Positions 9,019 through 24,022 are shown, counted from the stretch's first letter. The stretch is 64,000 nucleotides of DNA from Corynebacterium nuruki S6-4 (GCF_007970465.1 NZ_CP042429.1:1-64000), one strand, 5' to 3'. Numbers and translations: made by a program. The notes: generated by a model not told the origin, from the sequence alone.

Positions 9019-9984
9019 TCACTCGAACAGCGTGGTGACCGAACCGTTCTCGAAGATCTCGTGGATCGTCTTGGCCACCAGCGGGGCGATCGGCAGGACG
9101 GTGAGGTTGTCCCAGCCCTCGGTGTTCTGCGGGAGCGTGTCCGTCGTGATGATCTCGCAGGCGCCGCAGGAGTTCAGCCGCTCGCGGGCCGGGTCGGAGA
9201 ACACCCCGTGGGTGGTGGCGATGATGACATCGCCGGCCCCGGCCTTGCGCAGCACGTCGACGGCGCCGGCGATGGTGCCGCCGGTGTCGATCATGTCGTC
9301 GATGAGGATGCAGGTGCGGCCCTCGACGTCACCGATGACACGGTTGGCGGTCACCTTGTTCGCCACGTCGATGTCGCGGGTCTTGTGGACGAAGGCCAGC
9401 GGGGCACCGTCGAGGGTGTTCGACCACTTCTCGGCGGTCTTCACCCGGCCGGCGTCCGGGGAGACGATGGCGATGTTGTCGGTGCCGTAGTTCTTCCGCA
9501 CGTAGTCGGTGAGGATCGGCATGGCGTGCATGTGGTCCACCGGGCCGTCGAAGAAACCCTGGATCTGGTCGGTGTGCAGGTCGACCGCGACGATACGGTC
9601 GGCACCGGCGGTCTTCATCAGGTCCGCGATGAGGCGGGCGGAGATGGGCTCGCGGCCGCGGTGCTTCTTGTCCTGCCGGGCGTACGGATAGAACGGCAGG
9701 ATCGCGGTGATGCGCTTGGCGGAGCCGCGCTTGAGGGCGTCGATCATGATGAGCTGCTCCATGATCGCCTTGTTCAGCGGCTGCGGGTAGGACTGCAGGA
9801 CGAAGGCGTCCGACCCACGGACGGACTCCTCGAACCGGACGAAGATCTCGCCGTTGGCGAAGTCGCGCGCAGTGGTGGGGGTCAGCTCGATCCCCAGCTC
9901 GCGGGCCACGGCCTCCCCCAGTTCGGGGTGGGCGCGACCGGAGAACAGCATGAGGTTCTTCTGGTTGTCGATCCAGTAGGACAC
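9019..9984 (-). CDS. prs: Ribose-phosphate pyrophosphokinase (PRPP synthetase)
   Basis: Makes PRPP from ribose 5-phosphate and ATP for nucleotide, His and Trp synthesis. The 321 residues include KNLMLFSGRAHPELGEAVA, FANGEIFVRFEESVRG, the ATP-loop region YPYARQDKKHRGREPIS, and the PRPP-binding motif ILIDDMIDTGGTI. GTG 9984 is chosen because GGAAAGG lies about 11 nt before it. An in-frame GTG at 10023 would add 13 unconserved residues and has no ribosome-binding site. It follows glmU by about 80 nt and is probably co-transcribed with it. Confidence 0.95.
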   Translation of the reverse strand: MSYWIDNQKNLMLFSGRAHPELGEAVARELGIELTPTTARDFANGEIFVRFEESVRGSDAFVLQSYPQPLNKAIMEQLIMIDALKRGSAKRITAILPFYPYARQDKKHRGREPISARLIADLMKTAGADRIVAVDLHTDQIQGFFDGPVDHMHAMPILTDYVRKNYGTDNIAIVSPDAGRVKTAEKWSNTLDGAPLAFVHKTRDIDVANKVTANRVIGDVEGRTCILIDDMIDTGGTIAGAVDVLRKAGAGDVIIATTHGVFSDPARERLNSCGACEIITTDTLPQNTEGWDNLTVLPIAPLVAKTIHEIFENGSVTTLFE

Positions 9985-10067
9985 GGGTTCAATGACCTTT
10001 CCGGTGGTTGTGTGACACAGCACATCGTAAATGCCCGCCGGACGGGCACCAAGACGTGGGGGTGGGT

Positions 10068-11558
10068 TTACTGCTGCTCTGCCGCGCGCTCGGCGGCCTC
10101 TGCGGCCTTGGCGGCCGGAGTACCGGGACGCTTGCGCTGCACCCAGCCCTCGATGTTGCGCTGGTGGCCGCCGGAGACGACGAGTGCGCCCGCCGGGACA
10201 TCGTCCTTGATCACGGTGCCGGCGCCCGAGTACGCGCCGTCGCCGACGGTGACCGGGGCGATGAACATCGTGTCCGACCCGGTCCGGACGTGGTCGCCGA
10301 CGGTGGTGTGGTGCTTGTCCACCCCGTCGTAGTTGACGAAGACGGACGAGGCGCCGATGTTGGACTCCTCACCGATGGTGGCATCCCCGACATAGGTCAG
10401 GTGCGGCACCTTCGACCCCCGGCCGATGGTGGCGTTCTTCGCCTCGACGAAGCCGCCGAGCTTGCCGCCCTCGCCGAGGTCCGTGCCCGGACGCAGGTAG
10501 GTGAACGGGCCGACGTCGGCGCGCGGGCCGATGACGGACTGCCGGGCGTGGGTCCGGGTGACGTGGGCACCCTCGCCGACCTCGACGTCCTCGAGGGTCG
10601 AGTCCGGTCCGACGGTGACGTTGTCGGCGATGACGGTCCGGCCCTGCAGCTGGACGCCGGGCAGGATCGTCACGTCGGCGCCGACCGTGACCTCGACGTC
10701 GATCCAGGTGGTCAGGGGATCCACGACGGTGGCCCCGCCGCGCATGGCGGCCTCCACGGTGCGGCGGTTGAGCTCACGGCCGGCGGCGGCGAGCTGGACG
10801 CGGTCGTTGACGCCGGCGAGTTCCCGGGCGTCCGCGGCGAGGTGGGCGCGCACCGGATGTCCGTCGGCCCGGGCGATGCCGAGGACGTCGGTGAGGTACA
10901 GCTCACCCTGGGCGTTGTCGGTGTGCAGCCGGGTCAGTGCGTCCCGCAGGACGCCCGCGTCGAAGGCGAAGACCCCGGAGTTCACCTCGGTGACGCGCTT
11001 CTGCTCGGCGGTGGCGTCCTTCTCCTCGATGATGGCGGTGACCTCGCCGGCGTCGTTGCGGATGATGCGGCCGTAGCCGGTGGGATCGGTCTCCTCCATC
11101 GTCAGCACGGTGACGGCGGTGGGGACCTCGGTGTGGGCGGCGCTGAGCGCGGCGAGGGTCTCACCGGTGAGCAGCGGGACGTCCGCGTTCGTCACGATGA
11201 TGGTGCCCTCGAAGCCGGCCAGGGCGGGCAGCGCGCACTGCACCGCGTGCCCGGTGCCGAGCTGCTCGGACTGGACGGCGACGGTCAGGTCGGAATCGAG
11301 CTCCTCGCCGACCCGGCGGGCGGCGGGCTCGACCTGGTCACGGCCGTGGCCGACGACGGCGACGATGAGCGAGGGGTCGACCGTGTCCGCGGCGTGCAGG
11401 CTGTGGGAGAGCAGGGTGCGGCCGCCGATGGCGTGGAGTGTCTTCTGGGTGGCGGACTTCATACGGGTGCCGGCGCCGGCGGCGAGGACGACGACGGCGA
11501 CGGCCGGGTTGCCGTTGCGGGGGGTTTGAGTCACTTCAGGGGTGTCCTTCACAGTCAC
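10068..11558 (-). CDS. glmU: Bifunctional GlcNAc-1-P uridyltransferase / GlcN-1-P acetyltransferase
   Basis: Supplies UDP-GlcNAc for peptidoglycan. The 496 residues start with the pyrophosphorylase domain ([37 protein letters not shown]). A left-handed beta-helix acetyltransferase domain follows ([35 protein letters not shown]). An Ala/Glu-rich tail ends the protein. The start is GTG 11558; a second GTG at 11552 is possible. tRNA-Gln lies just upstream on the same strand. Confidence 0.96.
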   Translation of the reverse strand: MTVKDTPEVTQTPRNGNPAVAVVVLAAGAGTRMKSATQKTLHAIGGRTLLSHSLHAADTVDPSLIVAVVGHGRDQVEPAARRVGEELDSDLTVAVQSEQLGTGHAVQCALPALAGFEGTIIVTNADVPLLTGETLAALSAAHTEVPTAVTVLTMEETDPTGYGRIIRNDAGEVTAIIEEKDATAEQKRVTEVNSGVFAFDAGVLRDALTRLHTDNAQGELYLTDVLGIARADGHPVRAHLAADARELAGVNDRVQLAAAGRELNRRTVEAAMRGGATVVDPLTTWIDVEVTVGADVTILPGVQLQGRTVIADNVTVGPDSTLEDVEVGEGAHVTRTHARQSVIGPRADVGPFTYLRPGTDLGEGGKLGGFVEAKNATIGRGSKVPHLTYVGDATIGEESNIGASSVFVNYDGVDKHHTTVGDHVRTGSDTMFIAPVTVGDGAYSGAGTVIKDDVPAGALVVSGGHQRNIEGWVQRKRPGTPAAKAAEAAERAAEQQ

Positions 11559-11614
11559 AGGTCACAGGAATGCCCGCCAGTGTAACGCTGTACGGTCCCC
11601 GGCCCCCGGTGATG

Positions 11615-11685
11615 CTCCCCCACCAGGACTCGAACCTGGAATGCCGGTACCAAAAACCGGAGTGTTGCCATTACACCATGGGGGA
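11615..11685 (-). tRNA. tRNA-Gln (TTG anticodon)
   Basis: The cloverleaf folds fully. The acceptor arms TCCCCCA and TGGGGGA pair, the CCGGT/ACCGG anticodon stem encloses a loop with anticodon TTG, and the T arm has the GGTTCGAGTCC consensus. The discriminator base is G and the final CCA is not encoded. It lies alone between the divergent glmU and mfd genes. Confidence 0.95.
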
Positions 11686-11746
11686 CCACGCAGCACGCTG
11701 CAACCGGTCACTCTACCGTACGGTCCCGGCACTACGATGGGACCCC

Positions 11747-15439
<3,693 letters not shown>

Positions 15440-15471
15440 GGGCCGACGGGGTACCCGCTACACTGACACTT

Positions 15472-16536
15472 ATGTCAGTCGTTCTCCTGGATCCCCGGTT
15501 CCCCGCCATGCTGCCGGTCGAAGCCGTACCGCTGCTGGGCGCCGACATCGCGTACACCGAGGAGGTGCCGGTCCGGGTGCGGTGGGTCATCGCCGATCTC
15601 GGTGGCCACACCGTGGACGAGGCGGAGGTGCTCGTCACCACCGATCTCGCCAATGAGCTGGTGCAGTACCGGCTCGACCACGGCGACACCCTCATCAAGG
15701 CGCCGAGCCTGCTCGTCGCCATGGAGCCGGACCGGGAGATCGAGGCGCCGGGGGCGGCGTCCGCACCGGAGATCCCGGTCTCGGGCGCCGGGTACGTCGA
15801 CGGGGAGATCGTCGGCACCGACGAACACACCGTCGCCGTCGCCGGACTGCGGCGCACCTCACGCACCGAGATCCCCGCCTCCGTCATGGACGAGCTCGAG
15901 GACGCCGTGGCGCTCATGACCCGGGCACTGCGCCAGGGGGAGTGGGAGCAGGCGCAGACCCACCACAGTCTGCTGGCCTACCTGCGGGAGGAGACCGAGG
16001 AACTCGCCGAGGTCATCGACGCCCCGGGTGACCTGGACGAGCAGGAGCTGTGCCGGGAGCTCTCCGACATCCTGCTGCAGGTGCTCTTCCACGCCGAGAT
16101 CGCCAACCGGCGCGGCTCCTTCGACATCGGTCACGTCGCGGGTGCGTTCGTGGCGAAGATGCGGTCCCGGGCCCCGTACCTGTTCGAGGAGGTCGAGCGG
16201 CCGGTGTCCCGGGAGGAGCAGGACCGGCTGTGGGCCGAGGGGCGGGCCCGGGAGGGGAAGGAACCGTACAAGCCCTCCCACCCGGCGCCGACGGCTGAGC
16301 CGGACTCTGAGCCTGCTGAGCCTGCTGAGCCCTCCTCCCCGCTGTCGGCGGCGGACGAGGTCATCCGCACCGCCCGGGCCCGTGGCTACAAGGACGCGGA
16401 CATCCCCACCGAGCTCCGGTTCCCGATGCTCGGGCTGGAGAACGACGCACCGGGGGACGCCGCCCGGCGGCTCACGAAGGCTGTCGGGCAGTTCCGTCGG
16501 CAGCTCGCTGAAGATTCCTCCGCAGCGGAGCAGTGA
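15472..16536 (+). CDS. mazG: MazG-family nucleoside triphosphate pyrophosphohydrolase
   Basis: Hydrolyses NTPs, including damaged ones, to NMP and PPi. The 354-residue protein has an N-terminal region of about 150 residues with no recognised domain. The MazG all-alpha core follows, with the metal-binding pair REETEELAEV and ELSDILLQVLFHAEIA. A Glu/Pro/Ala linker with a 9-nt tandem repeat (SEPAEPAEP) precedes a final helical segment. ATG 15472 lies 7 nt past a TACACT hexamer and has no ribosome-binding site. The last 65 bp overlap the 3' end of the convergent permease gene. Confidence 0.85.
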   Translation: MSVVLLDPRFPAMLPVEAVPLLGADIAYTEEVPVRVRWVIADLGGHTVDEAEVLVTTDLANELVQYRLDHGDTLIKAPSLLVAMEPDREIEAPGAASAPEIPVSGAGYVDGEIVGTDEHTVAVAGLRRTSRTEIPASVMDELEDAVALMTRALRQGEWEQAQTHHSLLAYLREETEELAEVIDAPGDLDEQELCRELSDILLQVLFHAEIANRRGSFDIGHVAGAFVAKMRSRAPYLFEEVERPVSREEQDRLWAEGRAREGKEPYKPSHPAPTAEPDSEPAEPAEPSSPLSAADEVIRTARARGYKDADIPTELRFPMLGLENDAPGDAARRLTKAVGQFRRQLAEDSSAAEQ

Positions 16537-17329
16537 CCAGCCCCTCGCGCGGGGCGAAGAGGTAGACGAGCACGAAGATGCCCGCCTGGACGAGCACGAT
16601 CGTGCCGCCGGCGGAGACATCGGTCCAGTAGCTCAGGCAGATGCCGGCGACCGAACTCACCCAGGCCACCAGCGGGGCGATGAGGAGCATCCGGGAGAAC
16701 CGGCGGGTGAGCAGGTAGGCCGTCGCGCCGGGGGTGATGAGCATGGCGACGACGAGGATGACGCCCACCGCCTGCATCGCCGCGACGACGACGAGGGCGA
16801 GGCACACCATCACCGCGCCGCGGATCAGGCCGGTCGGCATCCCGACGGCGCGGGCGTGGGCGGGGTCGAAGGCCCAGGCGGTGATGCTGCGGCGCAGGGT
16901 CACCATGACGACGAAGGCGATGACGCCGAAGATGAGGACCTGGATCAGGGCGTCCTGCGAGATACCCAGCAGATTGCCGAAGAGGATCTCCTGGAGGTTC
17001 GTGCCCGCCGGGGTGACGGAGACGAGGACGAGTCCGAGGGCGAACAGGGCGGTGAACACCACGCCGATGGCCGTGTCGCCCTTCAGCGTGGTGCGTTCCC
17101 GGACGCCGCCGACGAGGCCGACGGCGACGAGGGCGGCGATGAGGGCGCCGACGGCGAACGGCCAGCCGACGATGTAGGAGACGACGACGCCGGGCAGGAC
17201 GGCGTGGGAGACGGCGTCCCCCATCAGCGACCAGCCGATGAGCACCAGCCAGCAGGACAGCAGTCCGGCGATGACGGCGGTGACGGTGGAGACGACGAGG
17301 GCGCGCTGGATGAATTCGTAGGTCAGCAT
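16472..17329 (-). CDS. Metal ABC transporter permease (Mn/Zn/Fe type)
   Basis: A 285-residue, very hydrophobic protein of the ABC-3 family with about eight membrane segments (for example LLSCWLVLIGWSLMGDAVSH at the N-terminus). The DAVSHAVLPGVVVSYIVG stretch is the typical ABC-3 signature. It ends a three-gene importer operon and begins 2 nt after the ATPase stop. Mn or Zn import is inferred from the family and from the divergent MntR/DtxR-type regulator. Its C-terminal coding end overlaps mazG on the other strand. Confidence 0.9.
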   Translation of the reverse strand: MLTYEFIQRALVVSTVTAVIAGLLSCWLVLIGWSLMGDAVSHAVLPGVVVSYIVGWPFAVGALIAALVAVGLVGGVRERTTLKGDTAIGVVFTALFALGLVLVSVTPAGTNLQEILFGNLLGISQDALIQVLIFGVIAFVVMVTLRRSITAWAFDPAHARAVGMPTGLIRGAVMVCLALVVVAAMQAVGVILVVAMLITPGATAYLLTRRFSRMLLIAPLVAWVSSVAGICLSYWTDVSAGGTIVLVQAGIFVLVYLFAPREGLVTAPLRRNLQRAADGTARQPS

Positions 17330-17330
17330 G

Positions 17331-18035
17331 TCAGGCCACCATCCCGAAGGTCGTCATGAGGTTGTCGGTGGTCATGACCTCGGCGGGGGCGCCGTGGGCG
17401 ACGACGGTGCCGTGGAGCATGGTGACCGTGTCGCACAGGGACTCGACCGAGGCGAGGTCGTGGGTGGAGATGAGGATGCAGGCGCCGGCGTCCGCCATCT
17501 CGTGGAGCAGGGCCGTGATCATCGCCTGACTGGTGGTGTCCACCCCGGCGAACGGCTCGTCGAGCAGGACGGTGCGGGCCTGCTGGGCGAGACCGCGGGC
17601 GACGAAGGTGCGTTTCTTCTGGCCGCCGGACAGCTGCCCGATCTGCCGGCCGGCGAGGTCGGTGAGGTCGGTGCGGGCGAGGGCGTCGGAGACCGCGGCA
17701 CGGTCGGCCGCCCGCGGGTGCCGGAGGAAGCCCATGTGGCCGTAGCGGCCGGTCATGACGACCTCGCGGACGCTGAGCGGGAAGGTCCAGTCCACGGACT
17801 CGGACTGGGGGACGTAGGCGACGCGGTGCTCGGCGGCGTCGGCGACGGTCACCGTGCCGGTGGTGGGGCGGACCTCGCCCATGAGGGAGTTGAAGAGGGT
17901 GGATTTCCCGGAACCGTTGGTGCCGATGAGGCCGTGGATGCGGCCGTGGTCGAGGTGCAGGGTGACGTCGTCGAGGGCGCGCACCGAACCGTAGTGCACG
18001 CCGAGGCCCCGGACGTCGATGGCGGGTGTGGTCAT
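17331..18035 (-). CDS. Metal ABC transporter ATP-binding protein
   Basis: A 234-residue ATPase that drives the importer. Walker A GTNGSGKST, the Q-loop region YVPQSESVDW, the signature LSGGQKKR, Walker B TVLLDEPFAGVD and the switch His (STHDL) are all intact. Its ATG overlaps the stop of the upstream binding-protein gene (ATGA). The VPQSE.VDW sequence is typical of Mn/Zn/Fe (MntB/ZnuC-like) ATPases. Confidence 0.93.
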   Translation of the reverse strand: MTTPAIDVRGLGVHYGSVRALDDVTLHLDHGRIHGLIGTNGSGKSTLFNSLMGEVRPTTGTVTVADAAEHRVAYVPQSESVDWTFPLSVREVVMTGRYGHMGFLRHPRAADRAAVSDALARTDLTDLAGRQIGQLSGGQKKRTFVARGLAQQARTVLLDEPFAGVDTTSQAMITALLHEMADAGACILISTHDLASVESLCDTVTMLHGTVVAHGAPAEVMTTDNLMTTFGMVA

Positions 18036-18943
18036 GAGCGGTCGCCACCGTGCAGGCCGTCGATGATGGTCCGGGTGTCGTACCGGATGAGATCGAGGTA
18101 GGTGGGGGCGTCCCCGCTGTCCTCGGTGAGTGAGTCGACGTAGAGGGTGCCGCCGTCGGCGGCCCCGGTCTCCCGCATGAGCTGTTCCTTGGGTCCGGGG
18201 TCGACGGTGGACTCGCAGAAGACGGCGGGGACGTCCTTGTCGCGGACGAAGCCGGCGGCGCGCCGGATCTGTGCGGGGGTGATCTCCTCACCGGAGTTCA
18301 CCGGCCAGATGTAGCTCTCGGACATGCCGGCCTCACGGGTGAGGTAGCTGAAGGCGCCTTCACAGGTCTGCAGGGCGCGCTGGTTCGCCGGGAGTGCGGC
18401 GAGTCCGTCGCGCATGGTGGTCTCGACCTCGGCGATTTCCGCCTTGTACTCCCCGGCGTTGCGGCGGAAGGTCGCGGCATCGTCGGGGAAGTTGTCGGCG
18501 AAGGCCGCCGCGATCGTGTCGACGTAGTCGGCGGCCAGGGTGGGGCTCATCCAGGCGTGGGGGTTGGGGTCGTCGGTGCCCTCGATGGTGACCGGGTCGA
18601 TGCCGTCGGTGGCGGTGACACGGGTGGCGTCCGAGTCGGACATGAGCTTGTCGAGCCAGTTCTCGAGGCCGAGACCGTTGCTGATGATGAGGTCGGCGTC
18701 GGCGGCGGCGCGGATGTCGCCGGGGGTCGGGTCGTAGCCGTGGATCTCCGCACCGGGGCGGGTGAGCGAGTCGACGGTGAGGACGTCGCCGGCGACCCGG
18801 TCGGCGATGTCGGCGAGGATCGTGAAGGTGGCCAGGACCCGGGGTGAGCCGTCCCCGTCGCTGCTGCAGGCGGTGAGACCGGCGGTGGCGACGGCGGTGG
18901 CCGCCAGGACGCCGGCCACCCGGCGTCCACTCTTTCTGAACAT
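18032..18943 (-). CDS. Metal-binding lipoprotein of the ABC importer (ZnuA/MntA-like)
   Basis: A 303-residue cluster A-I solute-binding protein. A lipoprotein signal ends in the lipobox LTAC, so it is anchored outside the membrane. Ligand positions are visible: His in GAEIHGYDPTPGDI and in NPHAWMSP, Glu/Asp in CESTVDPGPKEQL and LYVDSL. There is no His-rich loop of the kind seen in many zinc-specific ZnuA proteins, which slightly favours Mn or Fe. First gene of the operon; GGAG lies before ATG 18943. Confidence 0.9.
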   Translation of the reverse strand: MFRKSGRRVAGVLAATAVATAGLTACSSDGDGSPRVLATFTILADIADRVAGDVLTVDSLTRPGAEIHGYDPTPGDIRAAADADLIISNGLGLENWLDKLMSDSDATRVTATDGIDPVTIEGTDDPNPHAWMSPTLAADYVDTIAAAFADNFPDDAATFRRNAGEYKAEIAEVETTMRDGLAALPANQRALQTCEGAFSYLTREAGMSESYIWPVNSGEEITPAQIRRAAGFVRDKDVPAVFCESTVDPGPKEQLMRETGAADGGTLYVDSLTEDSGDAPTYLDLIRYDTRTIIDGLHGGDRS

Positions 18944-18963
18944 CAGTATTTATCTCCGTTATC

Positions 18964-19001
18964 TTGAAAGTTCAATAATCGGAACACCACGGTACATGGT
19001 G
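18964..19001. promoter_or_regulatory. Candidate metalloregulator operators between importer and MntR-type gene
   Basis: Two inverted repeats lie in the divergent gap: TTGAA-AG-TTCAA at 18964-18975 and CACCA-N7-TGGTG at 18985-19001. The first sits about 20 nt before the importer start, overlapping its likely -10 region. The TTCAA/TTGAA half-sites recall those described for corynebacterial MntR, but their order differs, so the assignment is inference. Confidence 0.45.
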
Positions 19002-19053
19002 GAGAACCGGTGATGGGCCGGTGGGGTGGCGGGCCTCGGGTAGGATGCCCTCC

Positions 19054-19724
19054 ATGCATGTCTCCGAACTTCCCGAGCGGTCGCAGGACTATCTCAAGAA
19101 GATCTACGACCTCCAGGAATGGGAAAACCGGGGCGCCTCACTGTCGACGCTGGCCGACCAGCTGGGGCAGCGTCGGTCGACGGCCTCCGAGGCGGTCAAA
19201 CGCCTCGCCGCCGACGGCATGGTCAACCACGCGCCCTACGGGGACATCACCCTCACACCCGAGGGGAAGCGGCTCGCCCTGCAGATGGTGCGCCGGCACC
19301 GGCTGCTCGAGACCTTCCTCATGAACCGGCTCGGCTACGGCCGCGACGAGGTGCACAACGAGGCGGAGGTGCTCGAACACGCGGTCTCCGACCTGTTCAT
19401 CGAGCGGATCGACGCCGCCCTCGGCTTCCCGGACCGGGATCCCCACGGTGACCCCATCCCGGACGCCGACGGGGTGATCAACGTGCCGGACACCGTCGCA
19501 CTGTCCACCGCCGCCCCCGGCGACCGGCTGGTCATCGACCGGATCAGCGACCGCGACCCCGGGCTGCTGCGTTACCTCGAGGACCACGGCATCCTGCCCG
19601 GGACCGAGGTGGAGGTCCGGGAACGGCCGTACCCGGAGATGGCGGCGGTGCGGATCGGGGACGCGGACGTCCAGCTCAGCGCCGCCTCCCTTGACGCGAT
19701 CCGCTGCCGCACCACGGAGGCCGG

Positions 19725-19728
<4 letters not shown>
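19054..19728 (+). CDS. DtxR/MntR-family metal-dependent transcriptional regulator
   Basis: A 224-residue repressor. The N-terminal winged helix (QDYLKKIYDLQEW, GQRRSTASEAVKRL), the metal-binding dimerisation domain (RRHRLLETFLMNRLGYGRDEVHNEAEVLEHAVSD, cited in part) and a C-terminal FeoA/SH3-like domain are present. The Glu/His ligand pattern with RRHR-LLE and EVLEH matches the family. It is divergent from the Mn/Zn-type importer and probably controls it. ATG 19054 lies 7 nt past TAGGAT, suggesting a leaderless mRNA; an in-frame ATG at 19045 lies within that hexamer. Confidence 0.9.
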
Positions 19729-21757
<2,029 letters not shown>

Positions 21758-21787
21758 TCCGGCGGACGCGGGCTAGAATCGGCGGTC

Positions 21788-22432
21788 ATGGGTACGAAGG
21801 ACGAGGAATCGCAGCAGGCGCCGGCGGGACTGCCGGAGCCGCGGTCCCGGGAGAACCGGACCCGTCGGGCCCGTGCCGCCAAGGCCGCGCCGAAGCGGCT
21901 CGCCCGTTCTTTCGTCGAACTGCCGAAGAAGGCGAACCCGCTGGTCGCCCTCACCGTCATCGTCGTCGTGACGGTCATGGCGCTCACTGTCGCCCAGCCG
22001 TTGCGCAACTACTTCCAGCAGAAGGCCGATCTCGCCCAGGTCAACGCCAAGATCGACGACCAGATCCAGCAGCGCCAGGACCTGTCGGATGAACTGAACC
22101 GCTACCGCGACGAGAACTACGTCAAGGAGCAGGCCCGGGTCCGCCTGGGGGTCGTGGAACCGGGGGAGACCGCCTACCGGCTGACCGACCCGAAGATCGA
22201 CGCCGGTGCCACCGGCGCCCCCGGTGCCGGTGAGGCGCCGGAGGACCGGGGTGACGGCGACAAGGACAATCCCTGGTACACGCGGCTGTGGGGGTCGGTC
22301 AGCACCCCCGACCACACCGTGCCCGACAAGAACAAGGACGAGGGTGACGACGGGGACGGGAAACCGACCTCGGAGAACCTGCCCATCGACCCGAACCAGC
22401 CGGCCCCTGAACCGGCACCCGAACAGGAGTGA
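21788..22432 (+). CDS. Septum formation initiator DivIC/FtsB-like protein
   Basis: A 214-residue bitopic membrane protein: a basic cytoplasmic N-terminus, one membrane helix (LVALTVIVVVTVMALTVAQP), then a coiled coil (AQVNAKIDDQIQQRQDLSDE). The YVKEQARVRLGVVEPGE motif is characteristic of the family. A long, low-complexity acidic/Pro tail follows. It should join the divisome FtsL/FtsQ subcomplex. ATG 21788 lies 8 nt past TAGAAT, so the transcript may be leaderless. Confidence 0.88.
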   Translation: MGTKDEESQQAPAGLPEPRSRENRTRRARAAKAAPKRLARSFVELPKKANPLVALTVIVVVTVMALTVAQPLRNYFQQKADLAQVNAKIDDQIQQRQDLSDELNRYRDENYVKEQARVRLGVVEPGETAYRLTDPKIDAGATGAPGAGEAPEDRGDGDKDNPWYTRLWGSVSTPDHTVPDKNKDEGDDGDGKPTSENLPIDPNQPAPEPAPEQE

Positions 22433-22433
22433 C

Positions 22434-22985
22434 GTGACTGTCAGCGAGCAGGACTTCGAGACGATGTCGCGCCAGTTGGGGCGGAAGCTCCGCGGCGCTC
22501 TCGAGGTCTCGTACCGGACCCCCGACGGGGTCCCGGCCGTGGTGAAGACCGCGCCGAAACTACCGGACGGCACGCCGTTCCCGACGCTCTACTACCTCAC
22601 CGATCCGCGGTTGACCGCCGAGGCGTCCCGCCTGGAGGTCGCCGGGGTGATGCGGACGATGCAGGCACGGCTGGGTGAGGACGCTGCGCTGGCCGCCGAC
22701 TATCTCGCCGCACACGAGCACTATCTCGCCGAGCGGAACGCGATCGAGGATCTCGGTACGGACTTCTCCGGGGGCGGGATGCCGGACCGGGTGAAGTGCC
22801 TGCACGTCCTCATCGCCTATGCGCTGGCGGAGGGGCCGGACCGGGTCCGACTCGGCACCGAAGCCGTGGCGCTGGCTGCGGCGAACAATCCGGGGCTGTC
22901 CGGCACCGCCATCCCGGCGGACTGGCCGACGCTTGAAGCGCTCGGCACCTCGGTCGCGGCGGCCTTCGAGGAGACGGCCGAATGA
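22434..22985 (+). CDS. DUF501 domain-containing protein
   Basis: A 183-residue cytoplasmic protein of unknown function. GTG 22434 lies 1 nt past the divIC stop. The family core is visible (FPTLYYLTDPRLTAEASRLE and PDRVKCLHVLIAYALAEGP). It overlaps ppx by 4 nt (ATGA). The conserved eno-divIC-DUF501-ppx order suggests a shared housekeeping role, but none is proven. Confidence 0.88.
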   Translation: MTVSEQDFETMSRQLGRKLRGALEVSYRTPDGVPAVVKTAPKLPDGTPFPTLYYLTDPRLTAEASRLEVAGVMRTMQARLGEDAALAADYLAAHEHYLAERNAIEDLGTDFSGGGMPDRVKCLHVLIAYALAEGPDRVRLGTEAVALAAANNPGLSGTAIPADWPTLEALGTSVAAAFEETAE

Positions 22986-23941
22986 GCACGTTCGCGGCGA
23001 TCGACTGCGGGACGAACTCCATCCGGCTGCTGATCTCCCGGGTGGAGGCCGACGGAACGCTGACCGAGCTCAACCGGGACAACGTCATCGTCCGCCTGGG
23101 GCAGGGTGTGGACGCCACCGGGCGTTTCGCCGGGGAGGCGCTGGCCCGGGTGGACGACGCCCTGGGGGTCTACGCCGACCGGATGGTGGAGTTCGGTGTG
23201 CGTGACGTGATCATGGGGGCGACCTCGGCGACCCGTGACGCGGCGAACCGGGAGGAGTTCTTCGACATCACCCGTCGGCATCTCGGCCGGGTACGACCGG
23301 GTGCGCAGGCGGAGGTTGTCTCGGGGACCCGGGAGGCGGAGCTGTCCTTCGCGGGGGCGGTGCTGGACCTCGGGGCCGATGTCGTCGACGATCCGGCCGA
23401 GCACATCCTCGTCATCGACCTGGGCGGTGGTTCCACCGAGTTCGTGGTGGACGCCGGTCGGGGCGGCGCGTACTCCACGCAGATGGGGTGTGTGCGGCTG
23501 ACCGAACGGTTCCTGCACTCCGATCCGCCGGCCGCCGACGAGATCGCTGCGGCGGGGGACTATGTCGCCGCGCAGCTGGCACTGGCCGCCGGTGAGGTGG
23601 ATTTCGCTGCGGTGACGCGGGTGGTCGGAGTGGCGGGCACGATGACGACACTGTGTGCCGCGCACCTCGGGCTGGCCTCGTACGATCCGGAGCGGACGCA
23701 TATGGCGTCCCTGCCGCTGGCGGGGTTCCGTGACACGGCCCGGCGGATGCTGTCGGAGACGGTGGCGCAGCGGCGGGCGTACCCGGTCATGCACCCGGGG
23801 CGTGCCGATGTCATCGGCGGCGGGTGCGTGGTGCTCGACGCGGTGACGACCCGGTTCCTGGAGCAGGGGTTGGAGACCATCACGGTCAGTGAGAAGGATA
23901 TTCTGGACGGGCTGCTCGCGGAGGTTGTCGCGCGGCAGTAG
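22982..23941 (+). CDS. Ppx/GppA-family exopolyphosphatase
   Basis: A 319-residue ASKHA-fold phosphatase acting on polyphosphate or pppGpp. The phosphate-binding motifs FAAIDCGTNSIRLLI, VIDLGGGSTEF and GVAGTMTTL are intact, and the catalytic Glu lies in SGTREAELSF. It is the short, single-module actinobacterial form without the C-terminal HD domain. It ends the eno cluster, 7 nt before tRNA-Leu. Confidence 0.92.
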   Translation: MSTFAAIDCGTNSIRLLISRVEADGTLTELNRDNVIVRLGQGVDATGRFAGEALARVDDALGVYADRMVEFGVRDVIMGATSATRDAANREEFFDITRRHLGRVRPGAQAEVVSGTREAELSFAGAVLDLGADVVDDPAEHILVIDLGGGSTEFVVDAGRGGAYSTQMGCVRLTERFLHSDPPAADEIAAAGDYVAAQLALAAGEVDFAAVTRVVGVAGTMTTLCAAHLGLASYDPERTHMASLPLAGFRDTARRMLSETVAQRRAYPVMHPGRADVIGGGCVVLDAVTTRFLEQGLETITVSEKDILDGLLAEVVARQ

Positions 23942-23948
23942 CGCCTTG

Positions 23949-24022
23949 GCCCCCATAGCCCAATTGGCAGAGGCGGCGGACTTAAAATCCGCGCAGTGTC
24001 GGTTCGAGTCCGACTGGGGGTA
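23949..24022 (+). tRNA. tRNA-Leu (TAA anticodon), short variable loop
   Basis: The acceptor arms GCCCCCA/TGGGGGT, the GCGGA/TCCGC anticodon stem with loop CTTAAAA (anticodon TAA), and the T arm GTCGG-TTCGAGT-CCGAC pair. Total length with the discriminator A is 74 nt. The variable region is only about 5 nt, unlike the long arm of most leucine tRNAs. CCA is not encoded (ACA follows). Confidence 0.92.
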
